DNA of 35,818 nucleotides from an uncultured Elusimicrobia bacterium (GCA_903880015.1 CAIRNS010000002.1:146867-182684), one strand, 5' to 3'; counted from the first letter of the stretch, positions 1-10,767 are shown. A program made the numbers and translations. The notes: generated from the sequence alone by a model not told the origin.

Positions 1-1
1 T

Positions 2-3000
2 TTTAAGCAGGTGTTGGCCGATCTTTCCGGCTTTACCTATTTTCGTTATTTGAGAGAGAACGGCATCCCCGCCGGAGTGGCGGTTATTGCGGCCATCAGT
101 TTGCCGGTCGCGCTGTCAGTATGGTTGTTCATTTTCACCGGTGCGGGCCCCGTCGTATCCATTGTGGCCGGGTTGGTGTTCGTATACGGGGTGTCAAAAA
201 TATCTGCTCAACTTTCTCGTGCGCGTATGTTGTATAGCCGGCAACTATCCGGGGTCAATCCGCGCTGGATGGTGCTTGTTTCTGTTGTGGCGGGGACCGC
301 TCTGCTGTGGGCAGCTCGCAGCACTCTTGCGCCGGTGGCTATGATAATCGGATCGCTTCTGGTCATAGTGATAGCTGCTTCAGGCATAACTATTTCAGCA
401 GTATCCCTGATGAAACCATCAACGCCCGCGCAGCTTTCCGGTGGCGATGCTGCTCGGTCCCGTAAAGCATTTATAATCGCATGGGTTGTTACGGCACTCT
501 TTGTAGTCATTGATATACTCCGCTTTAGTTATCTCTCAACTGTTTTGTCCTCCATTGCCGGGGTTTTCGGCGTGTCCCTTTTGGCAAGTTCCCCTGCGTC
601 AATCGTTATGGTGTTCTTTACAGCACTTATGATGCCGTTAGCATTGTATCGTTTGTTAAGCCGCCGCGAGAGGACGAACGGAATTGCGCAGACGGTGTCT
701 CCCCTTGGGCTGCGAGTGCCAAGCAGTGTCAGGCGCGATTCAGCGCAATCGCTCCTCGCATCAATGGCGCTTGACCGCGACTACGGCCCAGATCACCGGG
801 ACTTTGTTGATGATGCTCTGGCTGATCCGGTTGCCGGCAGTATTTTCCGTCTTAAATCATCTGACTGGCCCCGCTGGTCGCTGGCGGGATTGTACCTGCC
901 GGAAAATACTAATCCTTTTTCGCTTTCTGCCCCGTCCGGTAGGGCGGATGGTGCGAATACTCGTGTTCTGTGCGAAGAATTCATTCGGGAAACCCTTTCT
1001 GCAGATGTATGGAACGAAGACAAAGACCGCGGTATTTCCCGGCACGACTGGATTCGCGAAGTTGTCGGGTGCGCTGCACACATGAACAAAGCACAGGTGG
1101 CGGGTGCGGACATTTTAAGGTTCTTCGAGCTCATTCATGAGGACCCGTCGGGGATGACATTCAAGTCGCGTCAGATGCTTCTGCAGCGGCTCACGACGGT
1201 TTACGAAGTCACCGTGCGCGAAAGCAACGGGAAGGAAATGCTGCACGGGTACGATCTTCTCAAACGAGTGCCTCGGGACTCAGCTGAAAAAATTCCTGCG
1301 TTGCCTGCATATCTTAACAACTTGCTCAGCATGTTCAACAGGACGAGCAGAAAATTGATGACTCCTACAGTGCCCGCACTCGAGAAACTCTATGAATCAG
1401 TTTTCAACGGGAACATTCCGTTGTCGCGGTTTATTCGGACGGTCGGCGAAATGACAAAGAATGAAATCAACGGGGAGTATGAACGATTCCACCGATTCGA
1501 AATCAAGCCTTTGATGCTTGCTAAGGCTTTATATACCAGTTCCCCTGACGATGCCCTCGCCAATGCGCTTCTGGGCGCGCTGGCGCACTTTATACCTCCC
1601 GATTCGGAAAGATCTCCGGTAGAAAGCGCGCGTGCCTATCTTGTTGGATTCGCAATGCGAGATACCACCGGGGCCGGGGATAACCCTGCGGACAACAGTG
1701 AGCTTGCGCGCAATTTGTGTGGTGCGCTCAATACGGTGATGGCGACTTTCCAGCCGCAGCTGATGCAAAGACCTTTATTCCTTGGATCCGCAGAGCGCAG
1801 GCAGAATCGTCTTTTAATGGAATCCTCATTTAGCGGGGCGATACTCAGTGCGGAGCCAGGGTTTAGCCGACTTGAACGTGTCTGCAGGATAATGCAGGAA
1901 GATTTTTCATGGAATACCCAGGAAGACCCTGCTGTTCTGGGCAAGATTATCTATCAGGAGCGGGTTATCCCGGCCTGGCTGCGTGAGCTGGTCCAGAACG
2001 CCCGGGACGCGATCAAGGGTGCGGCTCGCATAAGTACTTCTAAAATAACCCCGAAAATAGTACTGCGCAGTGACGAATCTATCCCTGATACTGCGGGCCG
2101 TTCGTGGTGGTATGTGACCATCAGCGATCCTGTCGGTATGTTTCTTGCGACGGTAACCCAGGATCTGTTTTCTCCCGATGCAAGCACAAAGAATTTTCGC
2201 CGCGAGTTCGTCCGGATAGTCAATGAGAATGCACTGCTTCCGGCAAGCGAGCGCCTTGACATTACCCAGTTGGCAGAAAAACTCAGGTCTCTTTTCGTCA
2301 TGACCGACTTTAGGGATACGCCGGAAATAGTGTCCGTACAGGAAATAATAAATCTTCTCAATGATCCTCGTTTCTCTGCCGAACTTGCTGAAGAGACTAC
2401 CAAGGAAGACAGCATCATTTCCCGGTTTGAGCAGACGCACAAGGAACAACTCGCGCGTCTTTTTGCCGGAGAATTCGGGATGGGATTTTTTACCGTTTTT
2501 GCCGATTCAAACGAGGTTGTGGTGCGCAGCGGGCGAAACGGAAAACTGTATGATTTTGTGTTGGAGCCAATACGGGTCGAGGGAAAGCTTGTCCTGCTGC
2601 GATTGAAATCGACCACGGAATATGCTGACCCTAACGGAGAATATAAAGGGTCGTCTATTCGCTGGGGTTTTGAAATAACTAAGGACAATCGGGACTCACT
2701 TGAACGCCGTCAGCAGGAACTGGCTGATTATGTCCAAATTTTACTGGGGGGCGTTCAGGATTGCGAGATTTTGTTTGCCGAGAACGGCGCGGAAGAGGGG
2801 CGCGTATCCGATCAATTTGAAGAACCATGGGACAAAACTGAACAGCTTACGGTCAAGATGAGCAAATATCACATAGCGCGCGTAACCTGCGATCAGTTGT
2901 ATTTAACCGATCCCCGCTTGATGCTTGAACTGTTGCCTGAACAAATCGGACAATGGCTCATTCGTGAAGGCGTTAATCTGGACTTTGCGAAAACAGCACA

Positions 3001-6000
3001 GCTGAACATTGACCGGAACAGTTTTAATGATGCTCCTCATTGGCGGATGGTGGCGACTCAGCAATTAATTTTTGCGCTTGCCCGGCAGTGGCGTGCGGGA
3101 ACATGCGTGATTCCGGGTCTCCCATCTTATGCGGACTTTTTGCGCACGGCGCCCCGTGCCGATGATGTTTCCCCGGAAGATCGTGCAGCGGCAGATATGC
3201 TGATGAAGAGTACGGATGCGACCGCGTTCAATGAGCTGATGCGTAAGCGCTTCGCCGGGATGCAGGATTTTTCGCGTCTTTTGTGTCTCGCGGAGACACC
3301 CGGAACGGATAGTGCACTTGAGTCCAGAAGAAAACTGTGGTACGATTCCGCGCCTGCGGATCTTGCGCATACCGAACTACCCTCCGGCACGATGAACTCG
3401 CAGGACCCTTTCCACGATAGAGAAATCTTTTCTCATGAAGTGCTTCTCATGCTTATGACCGAATGGGCACGCCAGGCCGTCAAAGGGAAAGAAACGCTTC
3501 CGATTGACGGTGCTGAGGGAGAACAACTCGCACAGCAATTGCGCGCAAAAAATGTTGCTGTGGAACAAAGAATTCGCGAGGACACATCCCATTCCCTGTG
3601 GCGCTCAGTGGCCCTTCATCTGCCGATTCCCGAGATTGGCATGTCGGCATATGTGGCCGCGCGCGATCCCGGGACGGGGCTTGCTTTACGGCGGGCGCTC
3701 GACGCCAGCAATGGGCAGCCCGCGCTCATGCTATCCCTGCTGCTCGGAACTATCTTCCCTCCGGAGGACGGCAAAGAAGCGGTCACATGGACATTCACTG
3801 CCGCTGACAAAGATATTTTCTCTGCCTTGAAACGTTATTCACGCGGACTTAAGGGTTCGGATATTGCATTGGTTGAAGCTTTAGAATCAGCGTCGCACGC
3901 TCGTATGAAGGATGCGGATGCGCGTAAATCCAAGGAATACATTTCCGAGAATATGCGCGGGATGATTATGGACGGCAGGTTCAGGACTCTGCTCATCGGT
4001 GAGTTCGGATTGACCGGCGCTGAGGCTCAAGCAGCAAAGCTTCAGTCCTGTTTTGCCGATGCGCCATTGTTTGAAATGGAAGTAACTGCTCAATCGTCTG
4101 CCACACAACATCCCGTAAGCTCGCTCTGGCGCGGGCTGGGCGATTTCAATGTTTTCGGCGGCCGCGACAATGTTGTTCTTTCGGCAATAATTCTTATCGG
4201 ATTAGCGGTGTTTGGCCCCGTGGCCCTTATTTGGGTAGTTCCGACAGTTGCCGTACTTTATGGGATACTTATGGCTGCGCGCGAGGCCCGCAGGTTTCGC
4301 TCAGCGACCGAACAACGGCCGTTCTCGCCGAAAATGTTTATCCGTTATGCGGTCAATACGCTTTTCACTGATCCCCGCCATACTCCTTTTACGGTTGTTA
4401 CGGTTATCGCGGCCGCGATAACCGCTTTTAGCGTTCTACCGGTGGCAACGCTGTTCGGCATCCCGGTCTTTTTGCTTGTGCCGTCGCTGTCCCTGCTCGT
4501 TGTCTTTTTGTTCAAGTTTTTTTTGTACCGCCGTGCCGAGCATTTCGGCATTTCGCGCCACACTTTCGATCGCAGGGTTGTCAATGTGTTGAAAATAGCG
4601 CTTATGGTATGCGCATTCACCCTCAGTTTCTCTACTGCAATCGGTATTCCTTATCTGAGTATTCCGGGCGACCTTGTCGGTCTTTTCTTGACAACATATA
4701 TTCAATCTCTGCCCGCGGGGCTCCTTGTCGTCAGGGTGTTGAGCACGATCCTTGCATCGCCATTTCTGACGATTATTGTGTGGGTCTTCGCTGCCGAAAC
4801 CGTCGGACTTGTTCCCGAATCAATCCTGTGGTTGAGCGCTGAGGAAGATCATGTCAAAAAAGATATTCTGAGCATCGTCGATCGGGACGAAATCGTTCGG
4901 TTCCCCGGACTTACCCCGAACCTCAAGACCGCATATAAAACGACGCTTGCCCGGTTTCTTGCCCGCAATCCGGTCTTATTCGCCGCTGTCCGCGCCAAGG
5001 CAGCTGAAAAGCATACTGATGGTTTTTCCGCGCTTGAGCATGCGGTGCTTTTGCAAGAAGCTACCACTGTTCCCGGAGCAAGCCGCGCTGCCCGCAATGA
5101 AGCCGTCCGGCAAAGCGCGGCGTCCCTTCAAAATATTCCTGATGAGATCATCACCGATGCCCTTGCGGTGATGCAGGCAGAGATCGACGCGCGCATCTCG
5201 CGGATTCCCTCCGGACAGGCATGGAGCATGCATCTGTGGATGATGCAGGCGCAGCGCAAAGAACAACGGCGCCGGCTCAACCATGATTTCTCTCTTGGTT
5301 TTATAGATACTGATCATTCCACAATCTATCGTCGAATTGACGCAGCCGCCCGGCGGCAACAGGGCCGGATACCGTCAATCCTACTGGGGGCAGCCCGGTT
5401 TGGCTTCAAAGTGATGCTCAAGATAGTGCGTTGGACGGGTGAAGTTGTCCTCTTCATTCCGTTGGCGTATACATTCGTCCTTCAATATTATCTTGACGGA
5501 TTTACCGCCCTCCTGCCCATTCATCTCAATACCGAAGAATTGCTTTTCACGCATCCCTGGATAGATAGAAATTGGCCCTGGGCAAGCGGATTGATACGGA
5601 AGGCGCGGGCGCGGCTTTACCATCGGTCGGATGCCCCACCGGGCGCGGTTAGGCGCATTGGGTTGTGGCTTGAAAGACGACTGCCGCAGGGAGTCCCGCT
5701 TATAGATGCATGGGAAAGCCTGGAAATTACTGAAACGACCGGCAGAACCATTATCCCTCTCAATCGCCGCGTCGAGCGTGGATTGTCCCGTTCTCCGGTG
5801 TTCCGGCTTGCCGGGTTCTTCTGGGAACGCGGGGTTATGTTGAACGGCACCGTTAATTTCCTTATCCGCCGCGGGTTGGCATGGAGCATTGGGAACCTGT
5901 TTAGTCCGTTAATACAAATGCTTCCCGAAGCAGGGTTTAAGATAGGGCAATTTATCGTTGCTCTTCCCGGCACTGTCCGCTATAATTGGCAGGGGATTAA

Positions 6001-9000
6001 TTTTGTTTTTGACCTTTCTTTGCGCAAGATTGCGTCTGCGTATGTCCTGATTTCCGGCATCATGCTGACCGACCAGATAACGCGCGAAATCGATTGGTTT
6101 ACCGTTGCCTTTGATAATAATGTGAGATCACGCAAAGGCATGGGGCGTCAAGTTCTCGGCATTGCGCCGCTCATCTTGCTTTCATTCTGGCATCTGGTTC
6201 TGTCGCTGGCGATGATTCTTGTCCGCGCGCTGGTCATGTGGCCGCAGGTTTGGTTCACACAGACGGAAGTGAGCGGATTTCTCAGTTTCGGCGATATGTT
6301 GTCGGCCCGTACCGGGTGGGCGGGATTTAGAAACTTCTTTGCGGTTTTTGAAGGCCCGGGCGGGGCCATGGGTGTTTTTCCACTGATTGTAAAAGGTTTT
6401 TTTGCAGATACGGGAGATTCGTCGACACCAGTGCTATGGTCAGGAAAGTCCGAGCAGGGCAGTGCTGTTTACTATCCCCTGCACGATGTTGCTTATCGCG
6501 ACGGAACATGGATTGTTGATGGGAAAGCATTGTCGTCATCGGCAATTCCTGATTGTTCTATCCCGACCCCTCTTGAGGCCGGTTTCGGGTATTCCACCTT
6601 TGCAGCCGTAAAAATATTTAATGAAATTGAAGGAAAGGGCATCCCCTTCGCCGCCTGTTACGGTCCGGCTGTTTTCAATGCGCGGCAGGCGGATACAGCC
6701 TCGCCAGAAACGGGTTGGTCAGAGCATCAGGCGAGTAGTCCCTCGAATGCAACGGCTTGGTCAGCCTCAGGCAATGTATCTCTCCGGTTTATCGAACAGC
6801 TGGCGGGCGATCATGTCGTATTCGCTCAATATCTGTATGAAATAGGGCAATTGCCTGCTTCCTCAGACCTGCAGCATGATTCGCCGGCGTCATTCGCGCG
6901 GCTGGTTTCCTCGTCAGGAAATATGACTATCATTCAATCGATGTTCCAAATCGTTACAGACAATCGGGAGGCGCTCAACGCCGGCAACATTACGCCACAG
7001 GATCGCGCCGGTCTCGTAGAGTTCACGGACACGATTGAAATGGTCCTGCGGGTTGTTTTAAATGATCAGGCGGTAACCTATGCCGAACGGCTGAAGATTA
7101 ATAAAGCATTGGCTCCCGCCCCCATAAACAGTGTGGCGGAAGCAGCCGCACTAAATAACTCTTCCCCGCTGCCAGTCGAAAAGGAGCTTTACGCTAAATT
7201 TGCTGGTATGCCGCCCGCCGTGGGTACTTTTACAAATCTTTTACCAATGGCAACCATGCTTGATGATAATTGGTATGATTATCAGTATGGAAAAACCTCT
7301 TTGCGGGCATATATTGTTGACAATATCTTTGTCTTCGCCGGCAAAACACCTGATGATCCAGCGTTACGCCAGGCCGTGGTCCGCTTTTCTGCAGTCCCGG
7401 CGAATATATCACTTATTGTTGGTCCGTATGAACCCCGCGACGGCGGTATAGAAAATGCAAAAACACAGGCCCGGATCGGTCAATTTATGGTGCCTGCATT
7501 TCGAAATCCCCTTACTCCACCGGAAATACTGGAATGGTTTTTTTCCAACGCGAACACCACTGATTTGACACCGGAGAGAATGAGTATTCTTTTGGACAAT
7601 CCGAACATGAGCGAAAGAGTAGGAAAGCTTATTATCGAGCGGACAATCCATCCAGACCAAACAGCCGTGAAGCAGGATCCAAAACGAGAGATGAATGAAG
7701 TAGATACTACTCTTATTGCCAAATTGCTGACGCTTAGCTACATACCTCCGAGTCTGGTTGCCGCCTGGTTGCCGCTTCTTGATACGGGCGGGTCAATGCA
7801 AACAAAGGAAAGAGTTACCCTGGCGTTAACGACAAAATCGCCCATCGTGCGTGAAGCTCTTATGAATTCGACTACTGAAATTGTGCGCATTGCCTTCTTT
7901 GGCGGTAATGAAACATTGACCGCTGATGAATGGAAGAAAGGGATGTCCGATTCTGTCGATGTTCGCCGCGCGCTTTTGGGGCTTTTCCCGAATGTAACGA
8001 ATCAAGAGATTCAACAGTCAATTCTTCGCGAGCGCTCAGAAATCCGTTTGAAATCTCTGACGCCTGACATGCAGAAACTTATTCTTGAAGAGATGGCGGG
8101 CGCCACTGATCCAGCATTTGTTGACAAGCTCAGCGAAATCACGCAATCACCGGAAATACTTACCGAGCTCGCTCGCCGGGGCGCCTCGCCGGTGGTGGTG
8201 ATGAATAACCCGGTAGTAACTGATGAAGCTGTCAAGATGATTTTCGGAGGAATCCATGCTCCCGACAAGAATGGTAATTCTCTCCCTATCGATAATGCTG
8301 CCCATGCTCTTGCAGTGGAATCACTGCTCAAGATTACCGCTTCGCCTGAACTTATCTCGTTCGTTGCCGGAGATGATTCTCCCGCAGTTGCACAAACGGT
8401 CCTTGAGAAATTCGGTATAACCCGGGAAAAAATGGCTCGGATTTTTCTGTCAGATTCTCAGACACCTCTGTTAGTTGCCGGGTATCCAATGGGCAAGATT
8501 GACGGGCAAAAACAATATGTAATCGAAGCGGATTCGAAAAATAGCGGATTAATCAACGCTATGATTATGAACCCGCAAACCCCGGCTGAGGTGCTCCTTC
8601 ACCTAAAAATCTATAGTCAGCAGGGGTATATATTCCTGTGGCAGTTTGGGTGTGTGCGCGCAGCAGCCATATTCCCAGAAGCCTATCGTGCAATGCTTCA
8701 AGATCCTAATCACTTTGAAAAAATTACCCAACCTGATGGGGGTGTCTCAAAAGAAATATTTAATAAATACCTCGACCCGGCAGGGGGGATTTTCACAAGC
8801 CTTTTAAGTGATACGGAGCGCACTTTTGACACAATGACAGTTCAAGATAAGCTCAATCTCATAGACGCCGCACAGTCAGATGATTACGCGCATCTTTCCG
8901 ATCAAGAAAAAATGGCCATTTTCACTTTTTTTTCTACCGACCCCTCTCCCATCGTTTCCGGTCGTGCGGCGGCCCGTTTCTCAACCATTACCGGGACAGC

Positions 9001-10657
9001 ATCTCCCTTGGCGCCCGGGCGCCCGTCGGCATCTTCGGCATCGATTCTTGGAGCCCTGCCGTCTATAATAGTGGCCGGGACTGTTTTTTCGGTATGGATG
9101 TTGGTTCATCTCATAGTTCGGGCATTCGACAGAATTCCATCGATGGGTGTCATCGCGGGCCGCGTGAAGCATCTGGTTCAGTCTAGGCCGCGAACACTGT
9201 TTAGCAGGCAGCCGGTTCTTCACGTTGTCGAGACGCCCGCGGGGTCAGCGATGGCCGTTGTTTCAGAGAATCGACGGGGAAAAGAGATTGTTGCACAGCT
9301 TCCCACCATGGATTCTGTCATTATTTCCTTTGACAGACCGGTCTGGGGTGCCCGTACTGTCGAACATTTGTTGGTAGTAACTGAAGCGGGCAGAAGCATT
9401 TTGGTTCCCATTAAAATTTTGCGTCGCGGGAAAACCGTTTGGCTTTTTGTCGATGTGCGGGCCGCCGGTGTCAATCAAGCAAGCGCAGTCCTTAAAGAAA
9501 GATGCGTCGCCGGGATGGTGCGGATGTCCTATGGCGTGCCCGGTGTACACGGGTCGGCGGCGTTGAGAAAAGCGGTTAACGGGAGTTCCGATATCGAAAC
9601 CGTTTCTATGCAGGCGCGCCCCCCCGGCATGCTCATTGTCACCGAGAACGGGATATTCGACGGGGCGACACGCATATCCGCTGAGCTTGAAAGAACGGTC
9701 ATTTGCAGGATTGCCGCGAAAAACGATATTCCTTCGACTGTTGCAAAATACGATCTCCTCAGTACTGATGACCAGTTGGGCCGCGTCTGGCAGGACTACC
9801 CGTCGGCATTGTCCCGAAAAGAGAACAATGCCAGGGAACAGATAAAAAAATTGGTCATAGAAATTAAGGCAGAACGCACTTCAGATGAGATAGATATGCG
9901 CTTGGGCGCGGCACGCGGGGCAGGCAAAGATGTTCTGCTTTCATTCGGCCCGGATGCATCAATCGATCAAATCACCGGGACACTGACCGCTCTTCGAGCA
10001 CGGTATCATGACATCAGTATCACGGGAAGCATAGATTTCAGCCGACTCAAAAATGGCAAAGTGAGAGCATACCTGAAACGGCTTGCCGCCACGGAATGTT
10101 CCGCTGGCGGGCCTGGACTGTGCATCGACGGTGCCGGTCTCGCGCAGGACGATATCATAAAAATTGCTCAGGCAATTGAGGTGGAGCGTGAGGAAATCAG
10201 TGCGAACGACATTTTGCTTGGTGCGGTCCAAAAACAATCTGTTCAATATTCGAAACTCACGGTGATACTGCCCATTGGTATAGACGGATCCGTTATCTCC
10301 CGATTAAAAAATTCCGGCGTTGCAGTGATTATGGATGTCCCTGCCGCCGCTATCTCCTCAAGTGGGGTTGCTGCAGGAATTGCCGGCGTTCGTGTATCCG
10401 GATTGTCCAAAGATATCGATCCGTTTGCCTGTGCCTACGGTATCCGTCGGATAACAGTGTCGCTTGCCATCGTTGACGCATTTGAACTGGAAAGCATGGT
10501 TCGAGCCGCGAACGGCGCACTTGACGAGAAGCGCGCCATGGAGGGCGCTGCCTTGTTCACATTCCTTCAGAGCGATGCAGCTTTCGAAATAACTGTACAG
10601 GAATCGTTAAAAGTTGGCGATTCGCATATGACGGACCTCTTTCTTCAGGCCGCTTAA
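2..10657 (+). CDS. Giant multi-span membrane protein with Hsp90-like GHKL ATPase core and LRV-like repeats (5' end beyond window)
   Basis: At least 3548 residues. The frame stays open to the left edge, so the GTG at 11 (residue 1 here) may not be the start. Visible in order: hydrophobic spans at about 18-62, 84-133, 153-170 and 179-216; a soluble part; then a GHKL ATPase signature at about 640-930. This has an N-box LRELVQNARDAI with E659 and N663, an ISDPVGM box with D706 and G709, and the lid motif GEFGMGFF at 820-827, which closely resembles Hsp90 GQFGVGFY. More membrane spans lie at about 1387-1420, 1460-1507, 1527-1600, 1810-1837 and 2047-2082. Repeats of the type NPxTPxEVL at about 2490-2870 resemble leucine-rich repeat variants. 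A span at about 3012-3040 precedes a 500-residue C-terminal part that I do not recognise. ATP binding is inferred from motifs; the function is unknown. No frameshift is evident. Confidence 0.85.
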   Translation, partial: FKQVLADLSGFTYFRYLRENGIPAGVAVIAAISLPVALSVWLFIFTGAGPVVSIVAGLVFVYGVSKISAQLSRARMLYSRQLSGVNPRWMVLVSVVAGTALLWAARSTLAPVAMIIGSLLVIVIAASGITISAVSLMKPSTPAQLSGGDAARSRKAFIIAWVVTALFVVIDILRFSYLSTVLSSIAGVFGVSLLASSPASIVMVFFTALMMPLALYRLLSRRERTNGIAQTVSPLGLRVPSSVRRDSAQSLLASMALDRDYGPDHRDFVDDALADPVAGSIFRLKSSDWPRWSLAGLYLPENTNPFSLSAPSGRADGANTRVLCEEFIRETLSADVWNEDKDRGISRHDWIREVVGCAAHMNKAQVAGADILRFFELIHEDPSGMTFKSRQMLLQRLTTVYEVTVRESNGKEMLHGYDLLKRVPRDSAEKIPALPAYLNNLLSMFNRTSRKLMTPTVPALEKLYESVFNGNIPLSRFIRTVGEMTKNEINGEYERFHRFEIKPLMLAKALYTSSPDDALANALLGALAHFIPPDSERSPVESARAYLVGFAMRDTTGAGDNPADNSELARNLCGALNTVMATFQPQLMQRPLFLGSAERRQNRLLMESSFSGAILSAEPGFSRLERVCRIMQEDFSWNTQEDPAVLGKIIYQERVIPAWLRELVQNARDAIKGAARISTSKITPKIVLRSDESIPDTAGRSWWYVTISDPVGMFLATVTQDLFSPDASTKNFRREFVRIVNENALLPASERLDITQLAEKLRSLFVMTDFRDTPEIVSVQEIINLLNDPRFSAELAEETTKEDSIISRFEQTHKEQLARLFAGEFGMGFFTVFADSNEVVVRSGRNGKLYDFVLEPIRVEGKLVLLRLKSTTEYADPNGEYKGSSIRWGFEITKDNRDSLERRQQELADYVQILLGGVQDCEILFAENGAEEGRVSDQFEEPWDKTEQLTVKMSKYHIARVTCDQLYLTDPRLMLELLPEQIGQWLIREGVNLDFAKTAQLNIDRNSFNDAPHWRMVATQQLIFALARQWRAGTCVIPGLPSYADFLRTAPRADDVSPEDRAAADMLMKSTDATAFNELMRKRFAGMQDFSRLLCLAETPGTDSALESRRKLWYDSAPADLAHTELPSGTMNSQDPFHDREIFSHEVLLMLMTEWARQAVKGKETLPIDGAEGEQLAQQLRAKNVAVEQRIREDTSHSLWRSVALHLPIPEIGMSAYVAARDPGTGLALRRALDASNGQPALMLSLLLGTIFPPEDGKEAVTWTFTAADKDIFSALKRYSRGLKGSDIALVEALESASHARMKDADARKSKEYISENMRGMIMDGRFRTLLIGEFGLTGAEAQAAKLQSCFADAPLFEMEVTAQSSATQHPVSSLWRGLGDFNVFGGRDNVVLSAIILIGLAVFGPVALIWVVPTVAVLYGILMAAREARRFRSATEQRPFSPKMFIRYAVNTLFTDPRHTPFTVVTVIAAAITAFSVLPVATLFGIPVFLLVPSLSLLVVFLFKFFLYRRAEHFGISRHTFDRRVVNVLKIALMVCAFTLSFSTAIGIPYLSIPGDLVGLFLTTYIQSLPAGLLVVRVLSTILASPFLTIIVWVFAAETVGLVPESILWLSAEEDHVKKDILSIVDRDEIVRFPGLTPNLKTAYKTTLARFLARNPVLFAAVRAKAAEKHTDGFSALEHAVLLQEATTVPGASRAARNEAVRQSAASLQNIPDEIITDALAVMQAEIDARISRIPSGQAWSMHLWMMQAQRKEQRRRLNHDFSLGFIDTDHSTIYRRIDAAARRQQGRIPSILLGAARFGFKVMLKIVRWTGEVVLFIPLAYTFVLQYYLDGFTALLPIHLNTEELLFTHPWIDRNWPWASGLIRKARARLYHRSDAPPGAVRRIGLWLERRLPQGVPLIDAWESLEITETTGRTIIPLNRRVERGLSRSPVFRLAGFFWERGVMLNGTVNFLIRRGLAWSIGNLFSPLIQMLPEAGFKIGQFIVALPGTVRYNWQGINFVFDLSLRKIASAYVLISGIMLTDQITREIDWFTVAFDNNVRSRKGMGRQVLGIAPLILLSFWHLVLSLAMILVRALVMWPQVWFTQTEVSGFLSFGDMLSARTGWAGFRNFFAVFEGPGGAMGVFPLIVKGFFADTGDSSTPVLWSGKSEQGSAVYYPLHDVAYRDGTWIVDGKALSSSAIPDCSIPTPLEAGFGYSTFAAVKIFNEIEGKGIPFAACYGPAVFNARQADTASPETGWSEHQASSPSNATAWSASGNVSLRFIEQLAGDHVVFAQYLYEIGQLPASSDLQHDSPASFARLVSSSGNMTIIQSMFQIVTDNREALNAGNITPQDRAGLVEFTDTIEMVLRVVLNDQAVTYAERLKINKALAPAPINSVAEAAALNNSSPLPVEKELYAKFAGMPPAVGTFTNLLPMATMLDDNWYDYQYGKTSLRAYIVDNIFVFAGKTPDDPALRQAVVRFSAVPANISLIVGPYEPRDGGIENAKTQARIGQFMVPAFRNPLTPPEILEWFFSNANTTDLTPERMSILLDNPNMSERVGKLIIERTIHPDQTAVKQDPKREMNEVDTTLIAKLLTLSYIPPSLVAAWLPLLDTGGSMQTKERVTLALTTKSPIVREALMNSTTEIVRIAFFGGNETLTADEWKKGMSDSVDVRRALLGLFPNVTNQEIQQSILRERSEIRLKSLTPDMQKLILEEMAGATDPAFVDKLSEITQSPEILTELARRGASPVVVMNNPVVTDEAVKMIFGGIHAPDKNGNSLPIDNAAHALAVESLLKITASPELISFVAGDDSPAVAQTVLEKFGITREKMARIFLSDSQTPLLVAGYPMGKIDGQKQYVIEADSKNSGLINAMIMNPQTPAEVLLHLKIYSQQGYIFLWQFGCVRAAAIFPEAYRAMLQDPNHFEKITQPDGGVSKEIFNKYLDPAGGIFTSLLSDTERTFDTMTVQDKLNLIDAAQSDDYAHLSDQEKMAIFTFFSTDPSPIVSGRAAARFSTITGTASPLAPGRPSASSASILGALPSIIVAGTVFSVWMLVHLIVRAFDRIPSMGVIAGRVKHLVQSRPRTLFSRQPVLHVVETPAGSAMAVVSENRRGKEIVAQLPTMDSVIISFDRPVWGARTVEHLLVVTEAGRSILVPIKILRRGKTVWLFVDVRAAGVNQASAVLKERCVAGMVRMSYGVPGVHGSAALRKAVNGSSDIETVSMQARPPGMLIVTENGIFDGATRISAELERTVICRIAAKNDIPSTVAKYDLLSTDDQLGRVWQDYPSALSRKENNAREQIKKLVIEIKAERTSDEIDMRLGAARGAGKDVLLSFGPDASIDQITGTLTALRARYHDISITGSIDFSRLKNGKVRAYLKRLAATECSAGGPGLCIDGAGLAQDDIIKIAQAIEVEREEISANDILLGAVQKQSVQYSKLTVILPIGIDGSVISRLKNSGVAVIMDVPAAAISSSGVAAGIAGVRVSGLSKDIDPFACAYGIRRITVSLAIVDAFELESMVRAANGALDEKRAMEGAALFTFLQSDAAFEITVQESLKVGDSHMTDLFLQAA

Positions 10658-10732
10658 CCATTGGGATACCTCACCATCGCACCAATAAAACCAACCGGTA
10701 GCAAATCCCTGCAACAAAATAATAAAAAACCC

Positions 10733-10761
10733 TTGTGCAATACAGATAAAAAGATTATAAT
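10733..10761 (+). promoter_or_regulatory. gatC promoter, probably leaderless
   Basis: TTGTGC at 10733-10738 and a perfect TATAAT at 10756-10761 are separated by 17 bases. Only six bases lie between the -10 and the gatC ATG at 10768, so transcription should begin at or within a base or two of the start codon. No Shine-Dalgarno sequence could fit in such a message. Confidence 0.65.
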
Positions 10762-10767
10762 CCCTAT

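Noticed and set aside
1954-2688. 244-codon open frame on the minus strand within the giant gene (and a 180-codon one at 1907-2449)
   Set aside because: They lie opposite the conserved GHKL region, show no family motifs and have Arg/Ser-rich antisense composition. Long GC-rich genes commonly produce such shadows.
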